This document shows positions 9,971 to 18,015 of a stretch of 64,000 nucleotides of DNA, one piece after another (position 1 is the first letter of the stretch; every line of letters begins with the position of its first letter). A model generated the notes under the pieces. That model had not been told where the DNA came from. It ran no database searches and saw only the letters and a list, made by a program, of their open reading frames with translations. Origin of the DNA: Pseudomonas oryzihabitans NBRC 102199 (GTDB taxonomy: Bacteria; Pseudomonadota; Gammaproteobacteria; Pseudomonadales; Pseudomonadaceae); assembly GCF_000730625.1 (NCBI RefSeq), contig NZ_BBIT01000014.1, positions 124,001 through 188,000 of the forward strand, read 5' to 3'. The position numbers were made by a program, and so were the translations under genes.

Positions 9971-11311
9971 TCAGTCGATGCCGAGCTTCTTCAGTCGGTA
10001 GCGCATCGAGCGGAAGGAGAGACCCAGGCGTTCCGCGGCGGCGGTGCGATTCCAGCGGGTCTCTTCGAGCGCCTGCATGATCAGCTGGCGTTCGATGGAC
10101 TCCAGGTGGTCTTCCAGATTGGCGATGTTGGCCAGGCTGGCTTCGCCGGTGGCGGTGGCTGCCGGGGCATCGGCCAGGCGCAGATCGGCCGGGCGGATGA
10201 CGTCGCCCTCGCAGAGGGTGTAGGCCCGCTCCAGCATGTTTTCCAGTTCCCGCACGTTGCCGGGGAAACGGTAGCTTTTGAGCTTGGCCAGGGCATCCTC
10301 GCCCAGCGTGGCCGCTGCCAGGCCGGAGTCGCGTGCCAGGCGTTCGAGCATATGGTTGGCCAGGATGCCGATGTCTTCGCGGCGCTCGCGCAGGGCCGGC
10401 ACCTGCAATTCGATGACATTGAGGCGGTAGTAGAGGTCCTGGCGGAAGGTCCCGGCGGCGACCTCGGCGGCCAGATCCCGGTGGGTGGCGCTGAGGATGC
10501 GTACGTCCAGGCTGATCTCCTGCTGGCTGCCTACCGGGCGCACGGCCTTTTCCTGGATGGCGCGCAAGAGCTTGACCTGCATCGGCAGCGGCAGATCGGC
10601 TACCTCGTCGAGAAACAGGGTGCCGCCCTGGGCGGCCTGGAACAGACCCTGCTTGTCCTCGATGGCGCCGGTGAAGCTGCCCTTGCGGTGGCCGAAGAAT
10701 TCGCTTTCCACCAACTCCGAGGGGATGGCGCCGCAGTTGACCGGCACGAAGGGCCGACCGGCCCGCGGACCCTGCTCATGGATCAGTCGTGCCACCCGCT
10801 CCTTGCCGCTGCCCGATTCGCCGCTGATGTAGACCGGCGCCTGGCTGCGCGCCAGTTTGGCGATCTGGTTGCGCAGGGCGCGCATGGGCGGCGATTCGCC
10901 GAGCAGTTGGGTTTCGCTGGCGCCGGCCGCCGCCGGGGCAGGCCCGGACAGCCGCAGGGCCGTGCCTACCAGTTCACGCAGGCGCGGCAGGTCCACCGGC
11001 TTGGTGAGGTAGTCGAACGCACCGGCCTTGAGGGCCTGGACCGCGGTTTCCAGACTGCCGAAGGCGGTGATCATGGCCACCGGCAATTGCGGAAAGCGTT
11101 GCTGGATGAACTGGATCAGGTCCAGTCCCGAGCCGTCGGGCAGACGCATGTCGGTCAGGCAGAGGTCGAAGCTTTCCCGTTCGAGGATGGCCCGGGCATC
11201 GGCGATGTTCTTGGCGCTGGCGGTGTCGAGCTTCATCCGCCCCAGGGTGATCTCCAGGAGTTCGCGGATATCGGGTTCATCGTCGACGATCAGGACTTTC
11301 TGTCGGGCCAT
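9971..11311 (-). CDS. pilR: PilR, sigma-54-dependent response regulator of pilin transcription
   Basis: 446 residues: receiver domain (1-120, phospho-acceptor D54 in LTDMRLPDG), AAA+ domain with Walker A GESGSGKE, the sigma-54 contact loop as GSFTGA, Walker B GGTLFLDEVADLP, and a Fis-type helix-turn-helix ending RWNRTAAAERLGLSFRSMRY. In P. aeruginosa PilR activates pilA with RpoN. A matching -24/-12 element lies upstream of pilA in this window. The ATG at 11311 gives MARQKVLIVDDEPD; the longer open frame would run into pilS. Two bases separate it from pilS, so pilS-pilR is one operon. Confidence 0.97.
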   Translation of the reverse strand: MARQKVLIVDDEPDIRELLEITLGRMKLDTASAKNIADARAILERESFDLCLTDMRLPDGSGLDLIQFIQQRFPQLPVAMITAFGSLETAVQALKAGAFDYLTKPVDLPRLRELVGTALRLSGPAPAAAGASETQLLGESPPMRALRNQIAKLARSQAPVYISGESGSGKERVARLIHEQGPRAGRPFVPVNCGAIPSELVESEFFGHRKGSFTGAIEDKQGLFQAAQGGTLFLDEVADLPLPMQVKLLRAIQEKAVRPVGSQQEISLDVRILSATHRDLAAEVAAGTFRQDLYYRLNVIELQVPALRERREDIGILANHMLERLARDSGLAAATLGEDALAKLKSYRFPGNVRELENMLERAYTLCEGDVIRPADLRLADAPAATATGEASLANIANLEDHLESIERQLIMQALEETRWNRTAAAERLGLSFRSMRYRLKKLGID

Positions 11312-11313
11312 GC

Positions 11314-12888
11314 TCAGCTCATTGTGCGGGGATGGGCGAAGGTGATGCGAAAACAGCTGCCGTTCGCCAAGGGATGATAGCCAAGTCTGGCCTGGTTGCT
11401 CTCGCAAAGCTCACGGGAGATGTACAGGCCCAGCCCGGTCCCCTTGTTCTCGGTGGTGAAGAAGGGCTCGAACAGGTGGTCGAGTTGCTCGGCGGCGACG
11501 CCCGGTCCGTCATCGACCACTTCGAGGATGGGCAGGTCGCTTTCCGGATCGCGGTAGGTGCTGAGCCAGACCTGGCCGATGCCGTGCTTTTGGCAGCTGT
11601 AGCGCAGGCCGTTCTGCACCAGGTTGGTCAGGATCTGGCCCAGTTGGTGGGGATCCATGTGCGTCTGCAGGGTGCCCGGCTCGGTCTTGACGTGCAGCGT
11701 CTGGCCGGCGGGCAGGGTAGGGCGCAACTCCCCGGCGAAGCGGTGCGCCCAGTAGCGCAGGTCGATCAGCTGAGGGGCGGCCTGCTGGCGGCGAGACAGC
11801 TGCAGTACGTTTTCCACCACCCGGTTCATCCGCCGCGACTGGTCCTGGATGATCTGCGCCAGGCGCCGGTCCGGCGTGGCCAACTCTTCGGATTCCTGCA
11901 GCAATTGCGCAGCGTGACTGATGGCGCCCAGCGGATTGCGGATCTCGTGGGCGATGCCAGCGGTGAGACGGCCCAGGGAAGCGAGCTTGAGTTGCTGGGC
12001 CTGCTGGGCGATGCGCGAGACGTCTTCGAGAAAGGTCAGCACCCGCTCGCCTTCGCCCTGTTGCAGGCGGGCGAAGCTGGGTTGCAGCAGCGGGCCGTTG
12101 GCATAGGCGCGCCAGGGCGCCGGCCGGATACTGGGATTGCGCTCCCACTCTTCGAGGCGTTGGGCGAGACCCAGGGCCAGGGGGGCGATGGTGTCCTCGT
12201 CGTCCACCCCCAGCAGGCGCCGGGCTGCCGGATTCACCAGCAGCACCTGGTATTCGGCGTCGAACACCAGGATGCCGGTCCGCATGCGTTCGAGGATCAG
12301 GGCGTTGAGGGCCTCCAGTTCGGCCACGGCCGTGGCGCGGGTTTCGGCCAGGGCCTGGCTGTCCAACAGCCGCCGGACCAGGCCCTGCACCAGCAGCGCC
12401 GTGGCGAAGCAGAGGGTGCCCAGGCCCGCTGCCTGCACATAGCCACTGCCACTGTCGCCGCGGCGCAGGTCGAGATAGCCCGTCGCCAGCAGCAGGGCGA
12501 TGGCCGCCAGGGCGGCGATCAGCAGGCCACGGCGGCCACGGATCAGGACGTTGGACACCCCGACGGTCACCACCAGCAGACTGCCCATGCCGCTGGCGAT
12601 GCCGCCGGCCAGGAAGAACAGCCCGCCCAGGGCGAGGATGTCGATCAGCGCTAGGGTGAAGGCGCGGCCGCGCAGCAGCCGCTGGCCGACCGCCAGCACG
12701 GCGTTGATGGCGAGATAGGCCCAGCTGGCCTGGCGGAACAGCTGGCCGTCGACGGTGCGCAGCCAGTGCTGGTCCAGGTCGCTGGAAATCAGCACCACCA
12801 GCGCCAGGCCGATGACGATGCGATAGAGGTGATAGAGCCGCAGGACCGCGTCGGCTCTCAGGGTGCCTGGATCAGTCGCGGTGCTCAT
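11314..12888 (-). CDS. pilS: PilS, sensor histidine kinase
   Basis: 524 residues from ATG 12888. N-terminal ~190 residues hold about six membrane segments, a PAS-like region follows (VFDAEYQVLLVNPAARRLLG), then the dimerisation domain with the H-box HEIRNPLG and an ATPase domain with N (LVQNGLRYS), G1 (DDGPGV) and G2 (GTGLGLY) boxes. In P. aeruginosa PilS sits at the cell pole and senses PilA in the membrane. The chosen start aligns with the family (…LRLYHLYR near residue 20) and overlaps the upstream small gene by 17 bases; an earlier in-frame ATG at 12939 lies within that gene. Confidence 0.95.
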   Translation of the reverse strand: MSTATDPGTLRADAVLRLYHLYRIVIGLALVVLISSDLDQHWLRTVDGQLFRQASWAYLAINAVLAVGQRLLRGRAFTLALIDILALGGLFFLAGGIASGMGSLLVVTVGVSNVLIRGRRGLLIAALAAIALLLATGYLDLRRGDSGSGYVQAAGLGTLCFATALLVQGLVRRLLDSQALAETRATAVAELEALNALILERMRTGILVFDAEYQVLLVNPAARRLLGVDDEDTIAPLALGLAQRLEEWERNPSIRPAPWRAYANGPLLQPSFARLQQGEGERVLTFLEDVSRIAQQAQQLKLASLGRLTAGIAHEIRNPLGAISHAAQLLQESEELATPDRRLAQIIQDQSRRMNRVVENVLQLSRRQQAAPQLIDLRYWAHRFAGELRPTLPAGQTLHVKTEPGTLQTHMDPHQLGQILTNLVQNGLRYSCQKHGIGQVWLSTYRDPESDLPILEVVDDGPGVAAEQLDHLFEPFFTTENKGTGLGLYISRELCESNQARLGYHPLANGSCFRITFAHPRTMS

Positions 12889-13120
12889 GCTGCAACCGGC
12901 GATGTTCGGCGCTGCAGTACCAGCGCTGGCCTTCGCCATCGGCCAGGGCTCTCTCCTGGGGCACGTGCACGCCGCAATGGGCGCAGCGCACCATGGGGTT
13001 GGGCGGTAGCGGACGGGCCTTGCCGGACGGCGTCTGCGTCTTGCCGCGCCACCAGCGTCTGATCATCCAGAACAGCGCGCCCAGGAGGACGAGCCACAAC
13101 AGCAGGCGAAGCAGACCCAT
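12872..13120 (-). CDS. Small membrane-anchored zinc-ribbon-like protein (PP0621-type)
   Basis: 82 residues: one N-terminal membrane helix (about residues 3-20), a basic linker and a C-terminal CX2C...CX3H cluster (C46, C49, C69, H73; VRCAHCGVHVP and YCSAEH). This architecture and place, just upstream of pilS, fit a small Pseudomonas family of unknown function known from P. putida PP_0621. The four ligands suggest bound zinc. Overlap with pilS by 17 bases makes it part of the pilSR transcript, but no role in pili can be claimed. Confidence 0.75.
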   Translation of the reverse strand: MGLLRLLLWLVLLGALFWMIRRWWRGKTQTPSGKARPLPPNPMVRCAHCGVHVPQERALADGEGQRWYCSAEHRRLQHEHRD

Positions 13121-13251
13121 GGCGATCTCGCAGCGTGAAGGAGGGTGGAGTTTAGCAGGGCCGCTGCAGGCGGTGAGCCCTGCATGGCATCGATTGTCCC
13201 GCTTCGCTGCTTGCGGGAAAATGCGCCGATCAATCGGGCAAGGAAGAGTGC

Positions 13252-14874
13252 ATGAGTCAGTTGCTGAACGTCGTGATGGCGCAGGTGAACCTCAAGGTCG
13301 GCGACATCCATGGCAATGTGGAGCGCATCATCGCCGCCGCCCGGCAGGCCCGGGATGAGCTGCAGGGCGATCTCATCGTCTTTCCGGAGCTGTCGCTGTG
13401 CGGCTATCCCCCGGAGGACCTGCTGCTGCGCTCGAGCATGCAGCGCCGGATCGAGCAGGGGCTGCAGCGGATCCGTGACGAGATCGCCGGCATCCATGTG
13501 CTGGTGGGCTTTCCCTGGCTGGAGGAGGGGCGACGCTACAACGCCTGCGCGGTCTATCGCGATGGCGCCGAGCTGGCCTTCTATCGCAAGCAGCAATTGC
13601 CCAACTACCGGGTGTTCGACGAGAAGCGCTATTTCGAGCCGGGCGACAGCGCGGCCGTGTTCGACTACCAGGGCGTGCCCATCGGCGTCACCATCTGCGA
13701 GGACATCTGGTTCGCCGAGCCCATGGCCAGGGCGCGAGCGGCCGGGGCACGACTGATGCTCAACCTCAATGCCTCGCCCTTCCACGGCGGCAAGCAGCCG
13801 GAGCGCGAGGCCGTGGTGGGCGAGCGTGCCCGCGAGGGCGGCATGCCGGTGGTCTACGTCAACCAGGTGGGTGGCCAGGACGAGCTGGTATTCGACGGCC
13901 ATTCCTTCGTGGTCGATGCCCAGGGGCAGGTCAGTCAGCGCGCGCCGGCCTTCGTCGAAGGCCTCTATCCGGTGATCATCGATGAGGCCCTGCAACCGCA
14001 GCCGGCCGAACTCGCCCCCGTCGCCTCGCTGGAGGCCAGCGTCTATGACGCCCTGGTGCTCGGGGTGCGCGACTATGTGCGCAAGAACGGCTTCAGGGGC
14101 GTGGTGCTGGGCCTGTCCGGGGGCATCGACTCGGCCCTGGTGCTGGCGGTTGCCGTGGATGCGCTGGGCGCGGAGCAGGTGGAGGCGGTGATGATGCCCT
14201 ACCACTACACCGCCCAGATCAGCCTGGACGACGCCGAAGCCGAGGCGCGGACGCTGGGAGTGCGCTACAGCGTCTTGCCCATCGCACCCATGGTCGAGGC
14301 CTTCCAGGCGACCCTGGCCAGCGAATTCGCCGGACTCGGGCGGGATACCACCGAGGAGAATCTGCAGGCGCGTTGCCGCGGGACCCTGCTGATGGCCATC
14401 TCCAACAAGAAGGGCTATCTGGTGCTCACCACCGGCAACAAGAGCGAGATGGCCGTCGGTTACGCCACCCTCTATGGCGACATGGCCGGCGGCTTCGACG
14501 TGCTCAAGGATGTGCCCAAGACCCTGGTGTTCCGCCTCTGCGAATACCGCAATCGCGCGGGCGAGGTGATTCCCCAGCGCGTGATCGACCGCCCGCCATC
14601 GGCCGAACTGTCGCCGGACCAGAAGGACGAGGACTCACTGCCGCCCTATCCGGTGCTCGACGAGATCCTGCGGCTGTATGTCGAGCAGGATCTTTCGGCC
14701 GTGGACATCGTCGCCGCCGGCTTCGACGAGGAAACGGTGCGCAGGGTGCTGCGCCTGGTGGATCTCAACGAATACAAGCGGCGCCAGGCGGCGGTAGGCG
14801 CCCGGGTCACCCAGCGCGGTTTCGGGCGTGACCGGCGCTATCCGATCACCTCGGGCTGGCGCATCGGCGACTAG
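13252..14874 (+). CDS. nadE: Glutamine-dependent NAD+ synthetase
   Basis: 540 residues in two domains. The N-terminal nitrilase-type glutaminase has the triad E46 (FPELS), K113 (YRKQQLP) and C149 (TICED), and feeds ammonia to the C-terminal ATP-dependent synthetase with P-loop SGGIDS (289-294). It converts deamido-NAD to NAD. The ATG follows AAGGAAGAG at 13241-13249. A weak sigma-70 promoter (TTGTCC, 17 bases, GAAAAT) is readable ~45 bases upstream. In P. aeruginosa nadE lies elsewhere, so this neighbourhood differs from that species. Confidence 0.97.
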   Translation: MSQLLNVVMAQVNLKVGDIHGNVERIIAAARQARDELQGDLIVFPELSLCGYPPEDLLLRSSMQRRIEQGLQRIRDEIAGIHVLVGFPWLEEGRRYNACAVYRDGAELAFYRKQQLPNYRVFDEKRYFEPGDSAAVFDYQGVPIGVTICEDIWFAEPMARARAAGARLMLNLNASPFHGGKQPEREAVVGERAREGGMPVVYVNQVGGQDELVFDGHSFVVDAQGQVSQRAPAFVEGLYPVIIDEALQPQPAELAPVASLEASVYDALVLGVRDYVRKNGFRGVVLGLSGGIDSALVLAVAVDALGAEQVEAVMMPYHYTAQISLDDAEAEARTLGVRYSVLPIAPMVEAFQATLASEFAGLGRDTTEENLQARCRGTLLMAISNKKGYLVLTTGNKSEMAVGYATLYGDMAGGFDVLKDVPKTLVFRLCEYRNRAGEVIPQRVIDRPPSAELSPDQKDEDSLPPYPVLDEILRLYVEQDLSAVDIVAAGFDEETVRRVLRLVDLNEYKRRQAAVGARVTQRGFGRDRRYPITSGWRIGD

Positions 14875-14881
14875 CTCGGCG

Positions 14882-14908
14882 GGCGCCGGACCCCTGCGAT
14901 CCGGCGCC
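14882..14908 (+). other. Stem-loop after nadE
   Basis: Perfect 9-bp inverted repeat (14882-14890 with 14900-14908) with a nine-base loop, directly after the nadE stop and without a T-tract. Possibly a 3' stabilising hairpin ahead of the real terminator 30 bases downstream. Confidence 0.35.
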
Positions 14909-14939
14909 AGAGGGTAGCGCTGGCCATTGCGGGCAATAA

Positions 14940-14968
14940 AAAAGGGGAAGCCACTGGCTTCCCCTTTT
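14940..14968. terminator. Bidirectional intrinsic terminator between nadE and bamD
   Basis: Perfect 13-bp stem: 14940-14952 pairs with 14956-14968, loop ACT. A-run on the left and T-run on the right give a U-tract to transcripts from both sides, as expected between convergent genes. Confidence 0.92.
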
Positions 14969-14984
14969 CACGTCTGCTGCCGGA

Positions 14985-16010
14985 TCAGTCGAACAGACCA
15001 AAGGTCAGGCGGCTGAACCAGGAGCGCTTGGCCGGCGCCGGCGTCGCGCCACCGGCCTTCTCGGCCTCGGCCGGGTCGACGATGCGCAGCTCGGGCGCCA
15101 GGTTGTCACGCTCTTCTTGGTACTTGCGCTGGATGTCCTGGCTGGCGCGGGTCTCGCCGGGCGGCAGCGGATCGCTCGGGCGATCGATCAGGCCCAGGGT
15201 CGCACGGGTCAGCCAGGAGCGCTGCTGATCCTTGTCATCCGGCTCGCGCAGCTGGAATTCGCCATCCTTGAGGCTGACGTTGTCCGGGTAGTTGAGCTTG
15301 AGGGTTTCCAGGCTGGTGGCCGCCAGGTCGTTGAGACCCAGGTGCTTGTAGGCTTCGGTCATGATCGCCAGGCCATCGCCCACCGACGGGGTGCCCTGGA
15401 AGTTCTCGACCACGTAGCGGCCGCGGTTGGCGGCGGCCACATAGGCCTTGCGGGTCAGGTAGTAGTGGCCGACGTGCACGTCGTAGGCCGCCAGCAGGTT
15501 GCGCAGGTAGACCATGCGCGCCTTGGCGTCCGGAGCGTAGCGGCTGTTGGGGAAGCGGCTGGTGAACTGGGCGAAGTCGTTGAAGGAATCGCGCGCCGCG
15601 CCCGGGTCACGCTTGGTCATGTCCAGCGGCAGGAAGCGCGCCAACAGGCCGCGGTCCTGTTCGAAGGAGGACACGCCCTTCATGTAGTAGGCGTAGTCGA
15701 CATTGGGGTGTTGCGGATGCAGACGGATGAAGCGATCCGCCGCCGTGCGCGCCGCCTCGGGCTCGCCATTCTTGTAGTTGGCGTAGATCAGCTCGAGCTG
15801 GGCCTGCTCGGCATAGCGACCGAAGGGATACCGCGACTCCAGGGCCTTCAGCTTGCTGATGGCGTCCGTGTAGCTGCTGTTGGAGATATCGCGCTGAGCC
15901 TGGGTGTAGAGCTCGCCTTCCGGCAGATTTTCCGGAACCTCGGGCGCTTTCGAGGAGCAGGCGGCGGTGAGGACTAGGCTGGTGACCAGCAGCAGGTGCT
16001 TCAATTGCAT
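14985..16010 (-). CDS. bamD: Outer membrane assembly lipoprotein BamD
   Basis: 341 residues, the Pseudomonas ComL/BamD length. Lipoprotein signal with lipobox LTAAC (acylated C18), then tetratricopeptide-type helices ([23 protein letters not shown] and [15 protein letters not shown] are family hallmarks). BamD is an essential part of the BAM machine that inserts beta-barrel proteins, including the PilQ secretin, into the outer membrane. The ATG at 16010 is chosen because it gives a normal signal peptide; the longer frame adds 40 basic residues. Divergent from rluD, the standard Pseudomonas arrangement. The C-terminal ~40 residues (rich in Ala/Pro) are variable. Confidence 0.96.
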   Translation of the reverse strand: MQLKHLLLVTSLVLTAACSSKAPEVPENLPEGELYTQAQRDISNSSYTDAISKLKALESRYPFGRYAEQAQLELIYANYKNGEPEAARTAADRFIRLHPQHPNVDYAYYMKGVSSFEQDRGLLARFLPLDMTKRDPGAARDSFNDFAQFTSRFPNSRYAPDAKARMVYLRNLLAAYDVHVGHYYLTRKAYVAAANRGRYVVENFQGTPSVGDGLAIMTEAYKHLGLNDLAATSLETLKLNYPDNVSLKDGEFQLREPDDKDQQRSWLTRATLGLIDRPSDPLPPGETRASQDIQRKYQEERDNLAPELRIVDPAEAEKAGGATPAPAKRSWFSRLTFGLFD

Positions 16011-16198
16011 GGCGGCTTGGATTCCCCGAAACGGTCGGCGGTGCAGGGATGAGCGCGGAGAGCGCTCACCTAGCCTGTGACGGGGCCGGAACCGTCCTGT
16101 TATGATGATCGACCCGGAATGCCGGGGCAAAAAAGTCGCCGTATTTAACCACAGGGTCGGGCCGATTCCAAAAGCCCTGCCATTGCCCGCGCAGATCC

Positions 16199-17158
16199 AT
16201 GTCCGAATCCATCGTTCTCAATGCCGAAGTCCCCTACGAACTCGGTGGCCAGCGCCTCGATCAGGTCGCTGCCCAGCTGTTCGCCGAACACTCCCGCTCG
16301 CGTCTCGCCGCCTGGATCAAGGACGGTAGCCTGACCGTCGACGGCGCCGTGCTGCGTCCGCGTGACACCGTCCATGGCGGCGCCCAGCTGGCGCTGCGCG
16401 CCGAGCGCGAGGCCCAGGGCGAGTGGGTGGCCCAGGACATCGAACTGGACATCGTCTACGAAGACGATCACCTGCTGGTGCTCGACAAGCCCGCCGGGCT
16501 GGTGGTGCATCCGGCCGCCGGTCATGCCGACGGCACCCTGCTCAATGCCCTGTTGCACCACGTACCCTCGCTGGACAGCGTGCCGCGCGCCGGCATCGTC
16601 CACCGCCTGGACAAGGACACCACCGGACTCATGGTGGTGGCCAAGACCCTGGAGGCCCATACCCACCTGGTCGCCCAGTTGCAGGCGCGCTCGGTGAGTC
16701 GCATCTATGAAGCCATCGTCGCCGGGGTGATCGTCGCCGGCGGCACCGTCAATGCGCCCATCGGCCGTCATTCCCAGCGCCGCCAGCAGATGGCGGTGAT
16801 CGCCGGGGGCAAGCCCGCGGTTAGTCACTACCGGGTGCTGGAGCGCTTTCGTGCCTATACCCATACCCGGGTCAAGCTCGAGACCGGGCGCACCCACCAG
16901 ATCCGCGTGCACATGACCCATGTCGGCTTTCCGCTGGTGGGCGATCCGGTCTATGGCGGTCGCTTCAAGATTCCGCCGGCGACCAATCCGACCCTGGTCA
17001 AGACCCTGCGCGAATTCCCGCGCCAGGCACTGCATGCGCGCTTCCTCGAACTGGATCATCCGGTGACCGGCGAACGCCTGCGCTGGGAGTCGCCGCTGCC
17101 GGAAGACCTGGTCTGGCTGCTGGATCTGCTGCGCCAGGATCGGGAATCCTTCGAATGA
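16199..17158 (+). CDS. rluD: 23S rRNA pseudouridine synthase RluD
   Basis: 319 residues: N-terminal S4 RNA-binding domain (~16-75) and RluA-family catalytic domain with HRLDKDTTG, the catalytic Asp being D138. It makes pseudouridines 1911, 1915 and 1917 in helix 69 of 23S rRNA. The C-terminal region has [10 protein letters not shown]. Overlaps pgeF by four bases (ATGA), so they are coupled. Confidence 0.96.
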   Translation: MSESIVLNAEVPYELGGQRLDQVAAQLFAEHSRSRLAAWIKDGSLTVDGAVLRPRDTVHGGAQLALRAEREAQGEWVAQDIELDIVYEDDHLLVLDKPAGLVVHPAAGHADGTLLNALLHHVPSLDSVPRAGIVHRLDKDTTGLMVVAKTLEAHTHLVAQLQARSVSRIYEAIVAGVIVAGGTVNAPIGRHSQRRQQMAVIAGGKPAVSHYRVLERFRAYTHTRVKLETGRTHQIRVHMTHVGFPLVGDPVYGGRFKIPPATNPTLVKTLREFPRQALHARFLELDHPVTGERLRWESPLPEDLVWLLDLLRQDRESFE

Positions 17159-17886
17159 TCGGTGCCGACTGGCTGCGGCCGGACTGGCCGGCGCCGGTCG
17201 GCGTCCAGGCCTGTGTGACCACCCGCGCGGGTGGCGTCAGCCAGGCGCCTTTCGCCAGTCTCAACCTGGGTGCCCACGTCGGTGACGATCCGGCTGCGGT
17301 CGCCGAGAATCGTCGACGCCTGGGCCAGGCCCTGGGGTGCCGGCCGGCCTGGCTTGAACAGGTCCATGGCACTGCCGTCGTCGAAGCCGATCCGACCCGG
17401 GTGCTCCAGGCCGATGCCGCTTGGACGGCCACGCCCGGTATCGCGGTGACCATGATGACCGCCGATTGCCTGCCAGCCCTGTTCTGCCGGCGGGACGGCT
17501 CCCGCGTCGCGGCGGCGCACGCCGGCTGGCGCGGTCTGGCGGGTGGCGTGCTGGAGGCGGCTGCGGCCAGTCTGGACGTGCCCCCCGCCGAAGTACTGGT
17601 CTGGCTGGGTCCCGCCATAGGGCCGGCCAGTTTCGAAGTGGGCGTCGAGGTGCGTGAGGCCTTTGTCGCCCAGCACGCCGAGGCCGAGCGGTGTTTCGTG
17701 GCCAGGGGCGGGGACAAGTACCTGGGCGATCTCTATGCCCTGGCTCGTCTGCGCTTAGCGGCTCAAGGCATCACGGCGGTCCATGGCGGTGGCTTCGACA
17801 CCTTCGCCGACGAAGAGCGCTTCTTTTCCTATCGGCGCGGCGCCCGGACCGGTCGCTTTGCCAGCCTGATCTGGATCAACGCCTAA
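17155..17886 (+). CDS. pgeF: PgeF/YfiH copper-type oxidoreductase, peptidoglycan editing factor
   Basis: 243 residues of the YfiH/DUF152 family. The metal-site residues are visible: H71 (EQVHGTAV), C105 (TADCLP) and H122 (AHAGWRG). Family members have been described as multicopper polyphenol oxidases, purine nucleosidases and, in E. coli, as an editing factor that keeps serine out of the peptidoglycan stem. Coupled to rluD by ATGA. It ends 129 bases before clpB, and an inverted repeat plus heat-shock promoter follow. Confidence 0.93.
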   Translation: MIGADWLRPDWPAPVGVQACVTTRAGGVSQAPFASLNLGAHVGDDPAAVAENRRRLGQALGCRPAWLEQVHGTAVVEADPTRVLQADAAWTATPGIAVTMMTADCLPALFCRRDGSRVAAAHAGWRGLAGGVLEAAAASLDVPPAEVLVWLGPAIGPASFEVGVEVREAFVAQHAEAERCFVARGGDKYLGDLYALARLRLAAQGITAVHGGGFDTFADEERFFSYRRGARTGRFASLIWINA

Positions 17887-17901
17887 GTATTTTTTCGGAT
17901 G

Positions 17902-17920
17902 TCAAGCCTCGTTGGCTTGA
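17902..17920. promoter_or_regulatory. Inverted repeat overlapping the clpB -35 element
   Basis: Perfect 7-bp inverted repeat (TCAAGCC 17902-17908, loop TCGTT, GGCTTGA 17914-17920). Its right arm contains most of the -35 box of the heat-shock promoter. No T-tract follows, so it is not a convincing terminator for pgeF; a repressor site is possible but unproven. Confidence 0.4.
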
Positions 17921-17944
17921 ATCGTTAGGCATCGCCCCTATCTA
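17916..17944 (+). promoter_or_regulatory. Sigma-32 (RpoH) type promoter for clpB
   Basis: CTTGAA at 17916-17921, 13-base spacer, then CCCCTATCTA at 17935-17944. This agrees with the heat-shock consensus (CTTGAAA, 11-16 bases, CCCCATnT) with one deviating position in each element. It lies ~70 bases before the clpB start, and clpB is a classic RpoH-dependent gene. Confidence 0.8.
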
Positions 17945-18015
17945 AAGGACATTCCCGCGGGTAATCGAAAGCGCCCTCTGCTGCGCCATCCCGCGTCTCA
18001 GATAGGACCTTGCCC

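Noticed and set aside
9968..9973. Abutting stops of thiO and pilR as evidence of gene fusion or truncation
   Set aside because: Both proteins end as their families do; the zero spacing is only compact packing of convergent genes.
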